DNA of 64,000 bases. Source: Novosphingobium resinovorum (GTDB lineage Bacteria > Pseudomonadota > Alphaproteobacteria > Sphingomonadales > Sphingomonadaceae). The DNA lies in NCBI RefSeq assembly GCF_001742225.1, contig NZ_CP017077.1, positions 558,001-622,000 of the forward strand. The letters are read 5' to 3'. The notes beneath the pieces are model-generated. The model saw nothing but the letters and a program-made list of their open reading frames with translations, was not told the DNA's origin and did no database searches. A program made the translations under genes and the position numbers. This document shows positions 52,326-61,438 of the stretch, piece by piece (position 1 is the stretch's first letter; every line of letters starts with the position of its first letter).

Positions 52326-53620
52326 ACCGCGTTGTCCTTTCCGCCCTGAGCCTCGCCGCGCCGCTCGCCCTTGCCGCTTGCGACAAAGCGCAAGATCTCG
52401 ATCAGACCGGCCCGCGGCCGGCGCTCCCCGAGCAGAACCAGACCCTTCTTCCGCCGATGAAGATCGCCAGCCCCGCAGGCTGGAACGGCGCGATGCCCAA
52501 CGTGCCCAAGGGCTTTGCCATTTCGCCCATCGCCACCGGCCTCAAGGTTCCCCGCCAGACGCTCGTCCTTCCCAACGGCGACATTCTGGTTTCCGAAGGA
52601 CTTGGCGGCGGCGCGCCCAAACTGCGCCCCAAGGACGTCATCGCAGGCTATATCAAGAGCCTCGGGAAGAGCGGCACGAAGGGCGGCGACCGTATCACCT
52701 TGCTGCGCGACCGCGATGGCGACGGAAAGTATGAACTCCAGACCGTTCTCATCGACAAGCTGAACGCGCCTTATGGCATGGCGCTTGTGGGATCTGACCT
52801 CTACATCGCAGATCAGGACGCCCTGCTGCGCTTTTCCTATCGCGGCGGAGAAACGCGCATCGATGCGCCCGGCGAAGTGGTGACGAAGCTCCCCGCCAAT
52901 CCCAACCATCACTGGACCAAGTCCCTGACGGCGAGCGCCGACGGCTCGCGGCTCTACGTCGGTATCGGCTCGAACAGCAACATTGGCGAGCGCGGCATGG
53001 CTGTGGAGGAAGATCGCGCGGTCGTCTGGGAAATCGACCGCGAAAGCGGGGCGCATCGCACGTACGCCTCGGGCATCCGCAATCCGACGGCTCTGGCGAT
53101 CAATCCGGCAACGCAGGCCCTCTGGGCCGTCGCCAACGAGCGCGACGAGCTGGGCGCGGACCTCGTGCCGGACTATCTGACCTCGGTGAAGCCGGGGGCA
53201 TTCTATGGCTGGCCTTACAGCTACTACGGCGGTCACGTCGATCCGCGCGTCCACCCCCAGAAGCCTGACATGGTCCGCAAGGCGATTGCCCCTGACTATG
53301 CCCTGGGTTCACACGTAGCAGCGCTTGGCCTTACGTTCCTTACCGGCGGCGGCTTTGGCGGAAACTATGCCGATGGCGCCTTCGTGGGCGAGCATGGCAG
53401 CTGGAACCGCCGCCAGTTGGCAGGCTACAAGGTTGTATGGATCCCCTTCACCAATGGCCGGCCCTCGGGCAAGCCCCGCGACTTCGTGACAGGGTTCATC
53501 GGGCCCGAGGGGAAGGCGCGTGGACGCCCGGTCGGCGTCACGTACGATCCCGAGCGCCGGGCGCTGCTGATCGCCGACGACCTTTCGAACACCGTATGGC
53601 GAGTGACCCCTGCACGCTAA
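52322..53620 (+). CDS. L-sorbosone/PQQ-type sugar dehydrogenase-like lipoprotein
   Basis: 432 residues from ATG 52322 (ATGA overlap). A lipoprotein signal (VVLSALSLAAPLALAACDKA, lipobox LAAC) anchors it in the periplasm. The rest is a six-bladed beta propeller of the soluble glucose/sorbosone dehydrogenase type: KVPRQTLVLPNGDILVSEGL, LNAPYGMALVGSDLYIADQD, HHWTKSLTASADGSRLYVGI, FLTGGGFGGNYADGAFVGEH and SWNRRQLAGYK. The PQQ-type active-site His lies in NHHWTKS. Substrate is probably a sugar or sugar aldehyde. The overlapping membrane protein upstream is the likely partner. Confidence 0.87.
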   Translation: MNRVVLSALSLAAPLALAACDKAQDLDQTGPRPALPEQNQTLLPPMKIASPAGWNGAMPNVPKGFAISPIATGLKVPRQTLVLPNGDILVSEGLGGGAPKLRPKDVIAGYIKSLGKSGTKGGDRITLLRDRDGDGKYELQTVLIDKLNAPYGMALVGSDLYIADQDALLRFSYRGGETRIDAPGEVVTKLPANPNHHWTKSLTASADGSRLYVGIGSNSNIGERGMAVEEDRAVVWEIDRESGAHRTYASGIRNPTALAINPATQALWAVANERDELGADLVPDYLTSVKPGAFYGWPYSYYGGHVDPRVHPQKPDMVRKAIAPDYALGSHVAALGLTFLTGGGFGGNYADGAFVGEHGSWNRRQLAGYKVVWIPFTNGRPSGKPRDFVTGFIGPEGKARGRPVGVTYDPERRALLIADDLSNTVWRVTPAR

Positions 53621-54018
53621 GCGCTCTGCCTTTATTCTGACTGCATGTGGCTGAACGGTGCCTCGATTTCGGCTCCGAGGCACTCTTGGTGCATAGCGCA
53701 GATCAACTTGGCCACCACCAAGCAGACCAATGGAAGCGGGACCCAAACCGAACCCCCTGTGCCCGGGTTCGGATACTGAGGGGGTGCCCACCTCCAGTCA
53801 CAACGTTTGGGTCCCCGATCATTCGATCGCCCGGCCGTGGCAAAGCGCAATGCCTATCGAATCGCTCATCGCTGCCATGAAACTTCGGATAGGCGCGTCT
53901 GTGTCAAAGGACACACAATTACCCCTTGTCTGATCGCGTGTTATCTAGGCCAGGCATTTCGTCGCACGCCGCGGCTGCGGCTGCTTGACATGAGGGTTAA
54001 CCGGGAAGACGAGAGCGC
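53621..54018. other. intergenic region, no gene seen
   Basis: About 400 bases between the dehydrogenase and the hybrid kinase. It is less GC-rich near 53880-53960. No EcfG motif, RNA gene or repeat was found; it should hold the kinase promoter. Confidence 0.45.
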
Positions 54019-56688
54019 ATGTCCGAACACGCTGCTCAAACCCTTTCCCTGCCCGCTGACCTTGCCGCGCGGCTTGCCTCGCTCACGCGTGACGGCGGAT
54101 TTTCCGATGAAGCCGCACTTATCGAAAGTGTGCTGGGTCAACTCTCTGCGAGGACAGAAGCGACTGCCGGCTGGCCCTACGGAGGAGGCGAATGCGGGCG
54201 CCGTATTCGCGAACTTGACTGGTCCGCCAATCCGCTCGGTCCGATTGGGAGTTGGTCACTGGAACTGCGCGCGACCGTTGCCAATATCGTGAACTCTCCT
54301 GTCGCCAAGGTGCTGATGTGGGGGCCAGAGCACGTGATGCTTTACAACGATGCCTATTCCATCGTTGCAGGCCCCAATCATCCCCAGGCGCTTGGCGGTA
54401 CAGTGCCCGGGATCTGGCCTGAGATCTGGGACTGGAACCGTGAGATGTTGGCCGCCGGAATGCGCGGCGAATTACGGTCCTATCGCGATCAGATCCTGGT
54501 CCTGGAGCGTAACGGTTACGCTGAGCCCGTGACGTTCGATTTGTTCTACACCCCAGTCTATGAAGCCGATGGCAGTATCGGCGGGGTGATGTGCACCTGC
54601 ATAGACAATTCTGCGCGGATCGCCCTTGAGGCGGACGTGGCCGCCAGCAACAAGCGTTTCCGCACTGCGATGGAGGCCATGCACGGTGTCCTGTGGACCA
54701 ACAGCGCCGACGGCCGAATGCTGGGCGAACAACCTGCATGGGCTGCCCTGACCGGCCAGTGCCTTGAGGAGTATCAGGACTACGGCTGGGCGCAGGCTGT
54801 CCACCCAGATGATCGCGAACCGACGATCGTGGCATGGAACGCCGCCGTGGCGGCCAAGGCCATGTTCGTCCATGAGCATCGCGTACGCCGCCATGATGGG
54901 GAATGGCGCACCTTCGCCATTCGCGGACTCCCCGTTCTTGACGAGGGTGACACGATCATCGAATGGGTCGGGGTCCATTCGGACATCACCCACCAGCGCG
55001 CTGCGGAAGAAACACTGCGCGAGCTCAATGCGACGCTTGAGGCCCGGGTGATCGCCGAGATCGACGAGCGACGTCAGGCAGAAGTCAAGCTGGCCCAGGC
55101 GCAGAAGATGGAAACCGTCGGCAAGCTAACCGGAGGCGTTGCGCATGATTTCAACAATCTGCTTCAGGTGATCTCCGGCAACCTCCAGTTACTCGCGAAG
55201 GACGTCTCGGGGAACGAGCGCGCCGAAGCCAGACTGACCAATGCCTTGGCAGGGGTCACCCGAGGCTCGAAGCTCGCCAGCCAGCTTCTTGCCTTCGGTC
55301 GCAGGCAGGCTCTCGAACCCAAAGTGGTGAATGTCAGCCGCTTCGTGCGCGGCATGGACGACATGCTGCGCCGCGCAATCGGTGAAGGCATCCAACTGGA
55401 GACCATCGTTGGCGGTGGTTTGTGGAATACTTATATCGATCCGGTCCAGGTCGAGAACGCCATCCTCAATCTGGCGATCAACTCGCGCGATGCGATGGAT
55501 GGCCAGGGGCGCCTGACCATCGAAGTCGGGAACGCCCATCTCGACACCGAATATGCACTCACGCACGATGAAGTGACGCCTGGCCAGTACGTGATGCTGG
55601 CGGTAAGCGACACAGGGACAGGGATGTCGCGCGAGATCATCGACAAGGTTTTTGAGCCATTCTTCTCGACCAAGGGCGAAGGCAAGGGGTCAGGCCTCGG
55701 CCTCTCGATGGTGTACGGCTTCGTCAAGCAATCCGGCGGACACATTAAGATTTATTCGGAGCCGGGCGAAGGCACGACCATAAAGCTGTACCTTCCCCGG
55801 TCGATGGAGAGCGAAGATATCGAGGTCCAGGTCGACAATGGGCCGATCGTCGGCGGCACCGAAACCGTTCTGGTGGTCGAGGATGACGAAGAGGTTCGCG
55901 CCACCGTTGTCGAGATGCTGACCGATCTTGGCTACCGCGTCCTGAAGGCGCCCGATGCGGGGGCCGCGCTGATCGTGATCGAAAGCGGCGTACCAATCGA
56001 CCTGTTGTTCACCGACGTCGTCATGCCCGGCACCCTCAAAAGTCCGGAGCTGGCACGCAAGGCGCGAGAACGACTGCCTTGCATCGCCGTGCTGTTCACA
56101 TCGGGATATACCGAAAATTCGATCGTCCACGGTGGCAAGCTCGATGCCGGGGTGGAATTGCTCTCCAAGCCCTATACACGCGAAGCACTGGCCCGAAGGC
56201 TGCGCCACGTGATCGCGAACCAGCGTCAACGAGCCGGCGCCGAGCATCCAGGGCACACTGAAGGGCGTCCGGCCCATGACCAGCAGGTCGTCGACGGCGC
56301 CCGTGCCCGCGGACCGCGCACGGTCCTGCTCGTCGAGGACGATCCGTTGATCCGGTTCAATACCGGCGAGATGCTCGAGGACGCCGGCTACGTGGTTGTG
56401 GAGGCGGGAAGTGCGGAAGATGCGATGTCAGCCTTGCAGACCGCGCCGATCGACATCCTTGTCAGCGACATAAATCTGCCGGGAAGCTCGGGCATCGATC
56501 TTGCCAGCCGCGCCAGGGACCTTCGCCCATCAATTCGCATCGTCTTTGCCTCAGGAGATACCTCCCGGGCTGGTGACATCGATGGCGCGATCTTCCTCGC
56601 AAAACCCTACGGAAGCGGAGAACTGACCCAGGCTATGGAAGATGCAATCCGGTCGCCGGCGCCGTCAACCGGTTCCAGACTGAGTTAG
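54019..56688 (+). CDS. PAS hybrid histidine kinase with RHH-like N-terminus and two receivers
   Basis: 889 residues. The first 45 (LSLPADLAARLASLTRDGGF, then SDEAALIESVLGQL) resemble a ParD-type ribbon-helix-helix domain. Two PAS domains follow (about 60-200, and 205-325 with RVRRHDGEWRTFAIRG). HisKA carries His376 in GGVAHDFNNLLQVISG; HATPase has NLAINSRDAMDGQGRL, SDTGTGMS and GKGSGLGLSMVYGF. Receivers at about 620-735 and 770-885 have acceptor Asp666 (LLFTDVVMPG) and Asp817 (ILVSDINLPGS). No transmembrane segment, so a cytosolic sensor. The HDFNN phosphoacceptor box is common in sphingomonad kinases. A lone receiver gene follows 24 bases on and may be its target. Confidence 0.93.
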   Translation: MSEHAAQTLSLPADLAARLASLTRDGGFSDEAALIESVLGQLSARTEATAGWPYGGGECGRRIRELDWSANPLGPIGSWSLELRATVANIVNSPVAKVLMWGPEHVMLYNDAYSIVAGPNHPQALGGTVPGIWPEIWDWNREMLAAGMRGELRSYRDQILVLERNGYAEPVTFDLFYTPVYEADGSIGGVMCTCIDNSARIALEADVAASNKRFRTAMEAMHGVLWTNSADGRMLGEQPAWAALTGQCLEEYQDYGWAQAVHPDDREPTIVAWNAAVAAKAMFVHEHRVRRHDGEWRTFAIRGLPVLDEGDTIIEWVGVHSDITHQRAAEETLRELNATLEARVIAEIDERRQAEVKLAQAQKMETVGKLTGGVAHDFNNLLQVISGNLQLLAKDVSGNERAEARLTNALAGVTRGSKLASQLLAFGRRQALEPKVVNVSRFVRGMDDMLRRAIGEGIQLETIVGGGLWNTYIDPVQVENAILNLAINSRDAMDGQGRLTIEVGNAHLDTEYALTHDEVTPGQYVMLAVSDTGTGMSREIIDKVFEPFFSTKGEGKGSGLGLSMVYGFVKQSGGHIKIYSEPGEGTTIKLYLPRSMESEDIEVQVDNGPIVGGTETVLVVEDDEEVRATVVEMLTDLGYRVLKAPDAGAALIVIESGVPIDLLFTDVVMPGTLKSPELARKARERLPCIAVLFTSGYTENSIVHGGKLDAGVELLSKPYTREALARRLRHVIANQRQRAGAEHPGHTEGRPAHDQQVVDGARARGPRTVLLVEDDPLIRFNTGEMLEDAGYVVVEAGSAEDAMSALQTAPIDILVSDINLPGSSGIDLASRARDLRPSIRIVFASGDTSRAGDIDGAIFLAKPYGSGELTQAMEDAIRSPAPSTGSRLS

Positions 56689-56712
56689 GGCCCCAAACGG
56701 AAGAATGGGCTG

Positions 56713-57210
56713 ATGTCTTCGGTCTGCCGCATTGCCCAGGCCATGCGGGAACCGGTAGCACACGTGCGTCTTCATTCAGTATCCGACCCCGGCAAGCATT
56801 GTAGGGGCGAACGCAGAACGGAAACTCACAGGTTGGGGCAACGCATTCACGAGGCGCCATGCATAGTCCTCATCGTCGAGGATGAACCTCTCATCCGAAT
56901 GATGGCCGAGGATATGGTAATGGACGCCGGGCTGATCCCGCTCTGTGCCGCCGACGCGCATCAGGCGCTTCGTATTCTCGCTGATCACGACGATATTGCG
57001 ATCCTCTTCACCGATGTCGACCTGCCTGGTGATTTCAATGGCCTCGATCTGGCACGCAGGGTTCATGCGAGCGGACTTGGTCTTGATATCATCATCACGA
57101 CAGGCCGATGCGAGCCGGACGAAAGCCTGCTTCCGACGGGTGCGCAGTTCCTTGCAAAGCCCTATTCGGGAGCGGAGCTGCTAAACGCCATTCACACTGC
57201 TGAATGCTGA
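56713..57210 (+). CDS. single-domain response regulator
   Basis: Up to 165 residues; the start is uncertain because the first 48 codons (56713-56856) show no homology. A later start such as ATG 56743 is equally possible. The receiver spans the last 115 residues: CIVLIVEDEPLIRMMAEDMV, acceptor Asp in ILFTDVDLPGDFNGLDLARR, and AQFLAKPYSGAELLNAIHTA. No output domain is present, so it acts by protein contact or phosphate shuttling. It follows the hybrid kinase by 24 bases, and its sequence is close in type to that kinase's own receivers. Confidence 0.85.
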   Translation: MSSVCRIAQAMREPVAHVRLHSVSDPGKHCRGERRTETHRLGQRIHEAPCIVLIVEDEPLIRMMAEDMVMDAGLIPLCAADAHQALRILADHDDIAILFTDVDLPGDFNGLDLARRVHASGLGLDIIITTGRCEPDESLLPTGAQFLAKPYSGAELLNAIHTAEC

Positions 57211-57291
57211 CGCGCTGACCTATACCAAAGCACTCCCCCCCGCCCCTGAATGCCGAGTTGATTTCTCGCCACTGGTTCATAGATCATAATC

Positions 57292-57621
57292 ATGCTGCGC
57301 CAAGTCTCCTCCAGAACCCGATGTATCGCCCTGATTTGTGGAAGATGCTCAAAAAAGGTCGGTGGCGGCTTTGGGCAGAAAGGCAAGACAGCGCTTGCCA
57401 AGATGCTGAATGAAGCAAACGGGGGGAAGAAGGGTAGGAAAGCGCAAATCCTGGCGATCGAAACCAAGTGCCTCAAACTTTGTCCCAAGGGCGCAGTTGT
57501 TACAATTGGCGCGTCGCATCCCGGTACATGGCTGCTCATTCAACCTGGAACACCCCTCGACGAGGTCCGCGAGCAGATCGGCTTCGGGGCTCGTACCCGC
57601 AAGGATGACCAAAACAAGTGA
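57292..57621 (+). CDS. thioredoxin-like [2Fe-2S] ferredoxin domain protein
   Basis: 109 residues. Four Cys residues fit the thioredoxin-like ferredoxin pattern: CIALICGRCSKKVGGGFGQK in the first half and KCLKLCPKGAVVTIG in the second. The C-terminal strand-helix (LLIQPGTPLDEVREQIGFG) completes the small fold. Such proteins carry electrons in the cytosol, sometimes for metal or cobalamin enzymes; the partner is unknown. It stands alone between the receiver gene and small stress genes. Confidence 0.8.
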   Translation: MLRQVSSRTRCIALICGRCSKKVGGGFGQKGKTALAKMLNEANGGKKGRKAQILAIETKCLKLCPKGAVVTIGASHPGTWLLIQPGTPLDEVREQIGFGARTRKDDQNK

Positions 57622-57656
57622 ACGAAGCCGTCTGAAAGCCAGGATTGGTGTTGCTG

Positions 57657-57890
57657 TCAGCTGGCCCCAGCTCTTGTACGGCCGCTGCGCGATCGCTCGG
57701 CGTGCGCGTCGGAGGCATGTTCGATCTCCTGGACAAGTTGACCGATTAACGGTCCGCGCTCGTACCCGGCGACTATTGCGACGTTAAACTTTCTCGTGTG
57801 CTCGATCCGCAGAAGCGTGATGCTCGCATCTTGAGGCATGGCCTGACACGCGGACAATAAAAGAAGGAGGCCGGCAGTCGGTCTATTTAT
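57657..57890 (-). pseudogene. small lipoprotein candidate lacking a normal start codon
   Basis: The frame reads NRPTAGLLLLLSACQAMPQD, a clear lipoprotein signal (lipobox LSAC), then ASITLLRIEHTRKFNVAIVA and a helix ending in an Arg-rich tail at 57657. No ATG, GTG or usable TTG lies before the signal; the codon in the start position (57888-57890) is ATA. Either the start was mutated from ATG, AUA is used, or the frame is coincidental. No family is recognised. Confidence 0.35.
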
Positions 57891-58087
57891 CGTGGTGCCC
57901 CGCCTTTATTGACGAAATTACCTAACCAACAAGCGGTATGTGATGGTCTTGTGCCCGAGCTCGGATTGAACCTTTCCATGCCAGTACAAAATTCGAGATT
58001 CGCGAGGGAAGGCCATGCAAACTGTTTGCGCCCCTGCCCCGAATGGAGGCCTTTGGGGCGCAACCTGTTACAGGATTTGGGACGAAA

Positions 58088-58255
58088 TCAGGGAGCCCTG
58101 GTACCGCGTCCGAACAGATACCCCAGAACGAGAACGACGAGCGCCACGATCAAGAAGATCTTGGCAAGGCCTGCGGAAAGGCCGGCGACTCCCCCGAAAC
58201 CCAGAAGCGCAGCCAGGACTGCGACCACGGCGAAAATAATTGCCCAGCGAAACAT
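58088..58255 (-). CDS. DUF1328 family small membrane protein
   Basis: 55 residues from ATG 58255, with GGGAGA seven bases before. It starts MFRWAIIFAVVAVLAALLGF, continues GGVAGLSAGLAKIFLIVALV and ends VLVLGYLFGRGTRAP. Two transmembrane helices around the GGVAG...AGLAKI core are the family hallmark (E. coli YtjA). The function is unknown; genes of this family are often induced by general or osmotic stress. An EcfG-like promoter lies upstream (58314-58338), in keeping with that. Confidence 0.85.
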   Translation of the reverse strand: MFRWAIIFAVVAVLAALLGFGGVAGLSAGLAKIFLIVALVVLVLGYLFGRGTRAP

Positions 58256-58313
58256 CAGGCGTCTCCCATTTTTGAAGCGCTACATCGATCCTTCCGACGA
58301 GCTCGAACCTCAG

Positions 58314-58338
58314 AACCTGCAGACATTATCAATGTTCC
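58314..58338 (-). promoter_or_regulatory. EcfG-like promoter of the DUF1328 gene
   Basis: On the minus strand GGAAC, a 16-base spacer, then GGTT, about 60 bases before the ATG at 58255. The -35 is exact; the -10 has one base different from CGTT. Confidence 0.5.
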
Positions 58339-58490
58339 AAGTGCATCCCTCGCAATGCGACCCAAAGGATTTAGTCGTGAGGTCGCCCCCCCCCCCCGCG
58401 AATTTTCAGAAATGCCGCTTTTGTCGTCAAGGCTTCGGCGAGACCAAACTGCACCGGCGTGCGTTGCGTTGGGAGTGAAGGAGACCGATC

Positions 58491-58673
58491 ATGCCCGCAA
58501 AATCCAAAGTGCAGCAAAAGGCCGCCGGGGCGGCGCTGTCCGCCAAGCGCGGCGAAACGCCCAGGTCGCATTTGAAAGGAGCCTCAAAGGATATGGTGAA
58601 ATCCATGAGCGAGGAGCAGCTTGAGGATCTTGCCTCCACCAAGCGCAAAGGGCTGCCTGAACACAAGGACTGA
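58491..58673 (+). CDS. DUF3008 family small stress-type protein
   Basis: 60 residues, with AAGGAG just upstream. MPAKSKVQQKAAGAALSAKR, GASKDMVKSMSEEQLEDLAS and TKRKGLPEHKD match the DUF3008 pattern over its whole length. The protein is very hydrophilic, basic at the N-terminus and has no signal peptide. The family has no proven function; it is common beside stress genes in alphaproteobacteria. A run of ten or so C bases upstream (around 58390) might affect expression by slippage but is not in the gene. Confidence 0.85.
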   Translation: MPAKSKVQQKAAGAALSAKRGETPRSHLKGASKDMVKSMSEEQLEDLASTKRKGLPEHKD

Positions 58674-58713
58674 GGAGTTCCGGTCGGCGCAACACCTCGT
58701 CCGATCAATGCAA

Positions 58714-58739
58714 GGAACCACACGGCTCGTGTGAAGGTT
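58714..58739 (+). promoter_or_regulatory. EcfG-like promoter upstream of the SDR-PoxB genes
   Basis: GGAAC, a 17-base spacer, GGTT. It lies about 140 bases before the SDR ATG at 58876 in a gene-free interval, and points toward it. Confidence 0.5.
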
Positions 58740-58875
58740 GGAAGATGGACATTGGCGATGTTTTTCCCGGACATCGGCCGATCCTCCCGGGGGCTGCGCC
58801 CACTCGCGCCGCCCTTTTCCGATGCGTGCGCACCGCTGAAGCAGCGAAGCGCCCTGCAACAAGGACAGCTCCATC

Positions 58876-59634
58876 ATGAACCGTTTCAGCGGCAAGACCG
58901 TTATTGTCACCGGCTCCAGCTCGGGTATCGGCGCCGCCTGCGCCCGCCGATTTGCGCAGGAAGGTGCGAATGTAACGCTCGTTGCCCGAACCCGCGAAAA
59001 GCTTGAGGCGGTCGCTGCCGATTTCGATCCTTCCCGCACCCTCGTATGCGTCGCCGACGTGTCCTCGCGCGATGACGTTGCACGTATGGTCGAGAAAACC
59101 ATCGCGAAGTTCGCAGGCATCGACGTGCTGCACTCCAATGCCGGCATCGCGGTGATGAAATCCTTCGAAGACACCACGCCCGAAGACTGGCGCCAGACAA
59201 TGGCGATCGACATCGATGGCTTGTTTCACTGCGCGCAGCTGGCCCTGCCTCACCTGAAGGCCAGCAAGGGCTGTATTGTTCACACCGCTTCGGTGTCGGG
59301 CACCGGCGGCGACTGGAACATGACTGCCTACAACGCCGCCAAGGGCGCGGTGGTCAACTTCACCCGCGCACTGGCGCTCGACCTTGGCAAGTTCGGCATC
59401 CGCGTCAATGCCGTCGCTCCCGCCCTCACCGAAAGCGAGCTGACCAGGGACATGCTGGACGAAGAAGCGCTGATCGCGAAATTCCACGAACGCTCGGCGC
59501 TGGGCAAGCACGCCAGGGCAGAGGACATCGCTGGCCCCGTCGCCTTCCTCGCATCCGAAGATGCGGCGCTGGTGACGGGCGCGATCCTCGCCGTCGATGC
59601 GGGGATCTCCGCCTCCAACGGCCAGCCTGCCTGA
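58876..59634 (+). CDS. short-chain dehydrogenase/reductase
   Basis: 252 residues. Cofactor loop TVIVTGSSSGIGAACARRFA, Arg in LVARTREKLEAV favouring NADP, Asp in CVADVSSRDD, LHSNAGIAVMKSFED (NAG), Ser in IVHTASVSGTGGDW, and YNAAKGAVVNFTRALALDLG (YxxxK). The C-terminus GAILAVDAGISASNGQPA is classical. It is followed 39 bases on by a PoxB-like gene with its own ribosome-binding site. The substrate is unknown. The upstream EcfG-like promoter suggests stress induction. Confidence 0.93.
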   Translation: MNRFSGKTVIVTGSSSGIGAACARRFAQEGANVTLVARTREKLEAVAADFDPSRTLVCVADVSSRDDVARMVEKTIAKFAGIDVLHSNAGIAVMKSFEDTTPEDWRQTMAIDIDGLFHCAQLALPHLKASKGCIVHTASVSGTGGDWNMTAYNAAKGAVVNFTRALALDLGKFGIRVNAVAPALTESELTRDMLDEEALIAKFHERSALGKHARAEDIAGPVAFLASEDAALVTGAILAVDAGISASNGQPA

Positions 59635-59673
59635 TCCGCGCACAGCTTTCCCGTTATCCGCAGGAGTATACCC

Positions 59674-61371
59674 ATGTCCCTTACCGTAGCCGAACTGCTT
59701 GTCGCCACGCTTGACGAGATCGGCGCCCGTCAGGTCTTCGGCATCGTCGGCGATGCGCTCAATCCGTTCACGGACGCGATCCGCCGCCAGGACAAGGTCC
59801 GCTGGATCGGCGTGCGCCATGAGGAAGGCGCCGCGCTCGCCGCCGCAGGGCAAGCCAAAGTCACCGGACGCCTTGGCGTATGCTGCGGCACCACCGGCCC
59901 AGGCGCGAACCACCTCGTCGCCGGGCTTTACGAGGCCCGCAAGGACCACGCGCCGGTCCTTGCCATCTCGGGCGGCGTCGCCGCGGCCAAGCGAGGCAGT
60001 GACTACCTGCAGGAGGACGATCCGGTCGCGCTGTTCCGCGACGTCGGCGTCTACAGCGAGATCATCGCCTCGCCGGATCAGGCGGCAGCGGTCATTCAAC
60101 AGGCGATCGCGCATGCGTATGGCGAGCGCGGCGTCGCGCATATCTCGATCCCGCCCGAGGTCTTCGCCGCGAAAGTTCCCGGCCCGGTGCCGAGCATCGC
60201 CACCCTGCGCCCCCGGCCCGAAGTCGCACCGGCAGCGGCCGACATCGCCGCTTTGGCGCAGATGATCGGCGAGGCGAAGACCGTGGCCGTCCTATGCGGC
60301 TTTGGCTGTCACGCCGCTGCGGAGGAGCTGAAAGCGCTCTCGGACCGCCTGAATGCACCGCTGATGCATACCTATCGCGGCAAGGACATCCTGCCTTACG
60401 ACGATCCGCGCTGGATCGGCGGCATCGGCCTGATCGGCGGGCGGCCCGGCGTCGATGCCCTGCACCAGGCGGACCTCATGCTGATGCTAGGGACCGACTA
60501 CCCCTATTCCGAGTTCCTCCCCACCAAGACGCGTGTGGTGCAGATCGACGAACGCGCCTTCGCGCTGGGTCGCCGCACCCCGGTTGCCCTCGGCATCGTC
60601 GGATCGGTGCGCCCGGCCTTGCGCATGCTGCTCGACGCCCTGCCGCAGCGAGGCGACACCGCCTTTCTCGATGCGGTGAATGCCGACCGCGCGAAGTGGG
60701 ACGCGATGCTGGACGAAAAGGCCGCGCTCGATCGATCGCCCGACATGCTTCACCCGCAGGCCGTCGCCCGCGCGGTCAGCGATCGTGCCGCCGAGGACGC
60801 GGTGTGGGTAACGGATACCGGCGAGGTCACGCTGTGGGCGGCGAACTGGCTGCGCCAGAGCGGGCGCCAGCAGATCACCGGCTCGTTCAACAATGCCGCC
60901 GTCGGCACCGGCATAGGCATAGCCAACGGCGTCCAGGCGCTCGATACCGCGCGGCAGGTGATCCTTCACGCGGGGGATGGCGGTTTCACGATGCTGCTGG
61001 GCGAATTCATGACCGCAGTGGAACACAAGCTGCCGGTCAAGGTGGTGGTCTACGACAACAGCACCTGGGGCCTTGTTCATCTGGAGATGGAAGGCGCCGG
61101 AGTTCCGCCGAGCGAGGGAGCCTCGTTCCCCAACCTCGACTTCGCCACATTCGCGCAGGCCTGCGGCGCGCGCGGGTTCACGGCCAGAACGCCGCACGAA
61201 CTGACCGCCGCCGTGGATGCATGGCTGGCCGAACCCGGGCCAGCGATCCTCCATGCCGTCGTCAATCCTGATGAGATTCCCGCCATGCCGCATATCGATC
61301 CCGGTCAGGCGCTTCGTTTCGGGATTTCCAAGGTGAAGCAGGCATTCGGCGCTCTGACGCGGCGGGGCTGA
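59674..61371 (+). CDS. thiamine-pyrophosphate enzyme, pyruvate oxidase/dehydrogenase (PoxB)-like
   Basis: 565 residues with CAGGAG upstream. N-terminal PYR domain: QVFGIVGDALNPFTDAIRRQ and the catalytic Glu in GVRHEEGAALAAAGQAKVTG. The central domain carries the nucleotide-site region HTYRGKDILPYDDPRWIGGI. The PP domain has AVGTGIGIANGVQAL and the diphosphate/Mg motif HAGDGGFTMLLGEFMTAVEH followed by VVVYDNSTWG. The EFMTAVEHKLPVKVVVYDN stretch is close to PoxB-type pyruvate:quinone oxidoreductases. A C-terminal membrane-binding amphipathic end is not obvious. Acetolactate-synthase-like activity is the main alternative. Confidence 0.87.
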   Translation: MSLTVAELLVATLDEIGARQVFGIVGDALNPFTDAIRRQDKVRWIGVRHEEGAALAAAGQAKVTGRLGVCCGTTGPGANHLVAGLYEARKDHAPVLAISGGVAAAKRGSDYLQEDDPVALFRDVGVYSEIIASPDQAAAVIQQAIAHAYGERGVAHISIPPEVFAAKVPGPVPSIATLRPRPEVAPAAADIAALAQMIGEAKTVAVLCGFGCHAAAEELKALSDRLNAPLMHTYRGKDILPYDDPRWIGGIGLIGGRPGVDALHQADLMLMLGTDYPYSEFLPTKTRVVQIDERAFALGRRTPVALGIVGSVRPALRMLLDALPQRGDTAFLDAVNADRAKWDAMLDEKAALDRSPDMLHPQAVARAVSDRAAEDAVWVTDTGEVTLWAANWLRQSGRQQITGSFNNAAVGTGIGIANGVQALDTARQVILHAGDGGFTMLLGEFMTAVEHKLPVKVVVYDNSTWGLVHLEMEGAGVPPSEGASFPNLDFATFAQACGARGFTARTPHELTAAVDAWLAEPGPAILHAVVNPDEIPAMPHIDPGQALRFGISKVKQAFGALTRRG

Positions 61372-61438
61372 GGGCCGCAACCTTGCCGCCCGAAGTCCGT
61401 TGGCACCGTACGCGTAATCGACGGAGAGCCATGCATCG

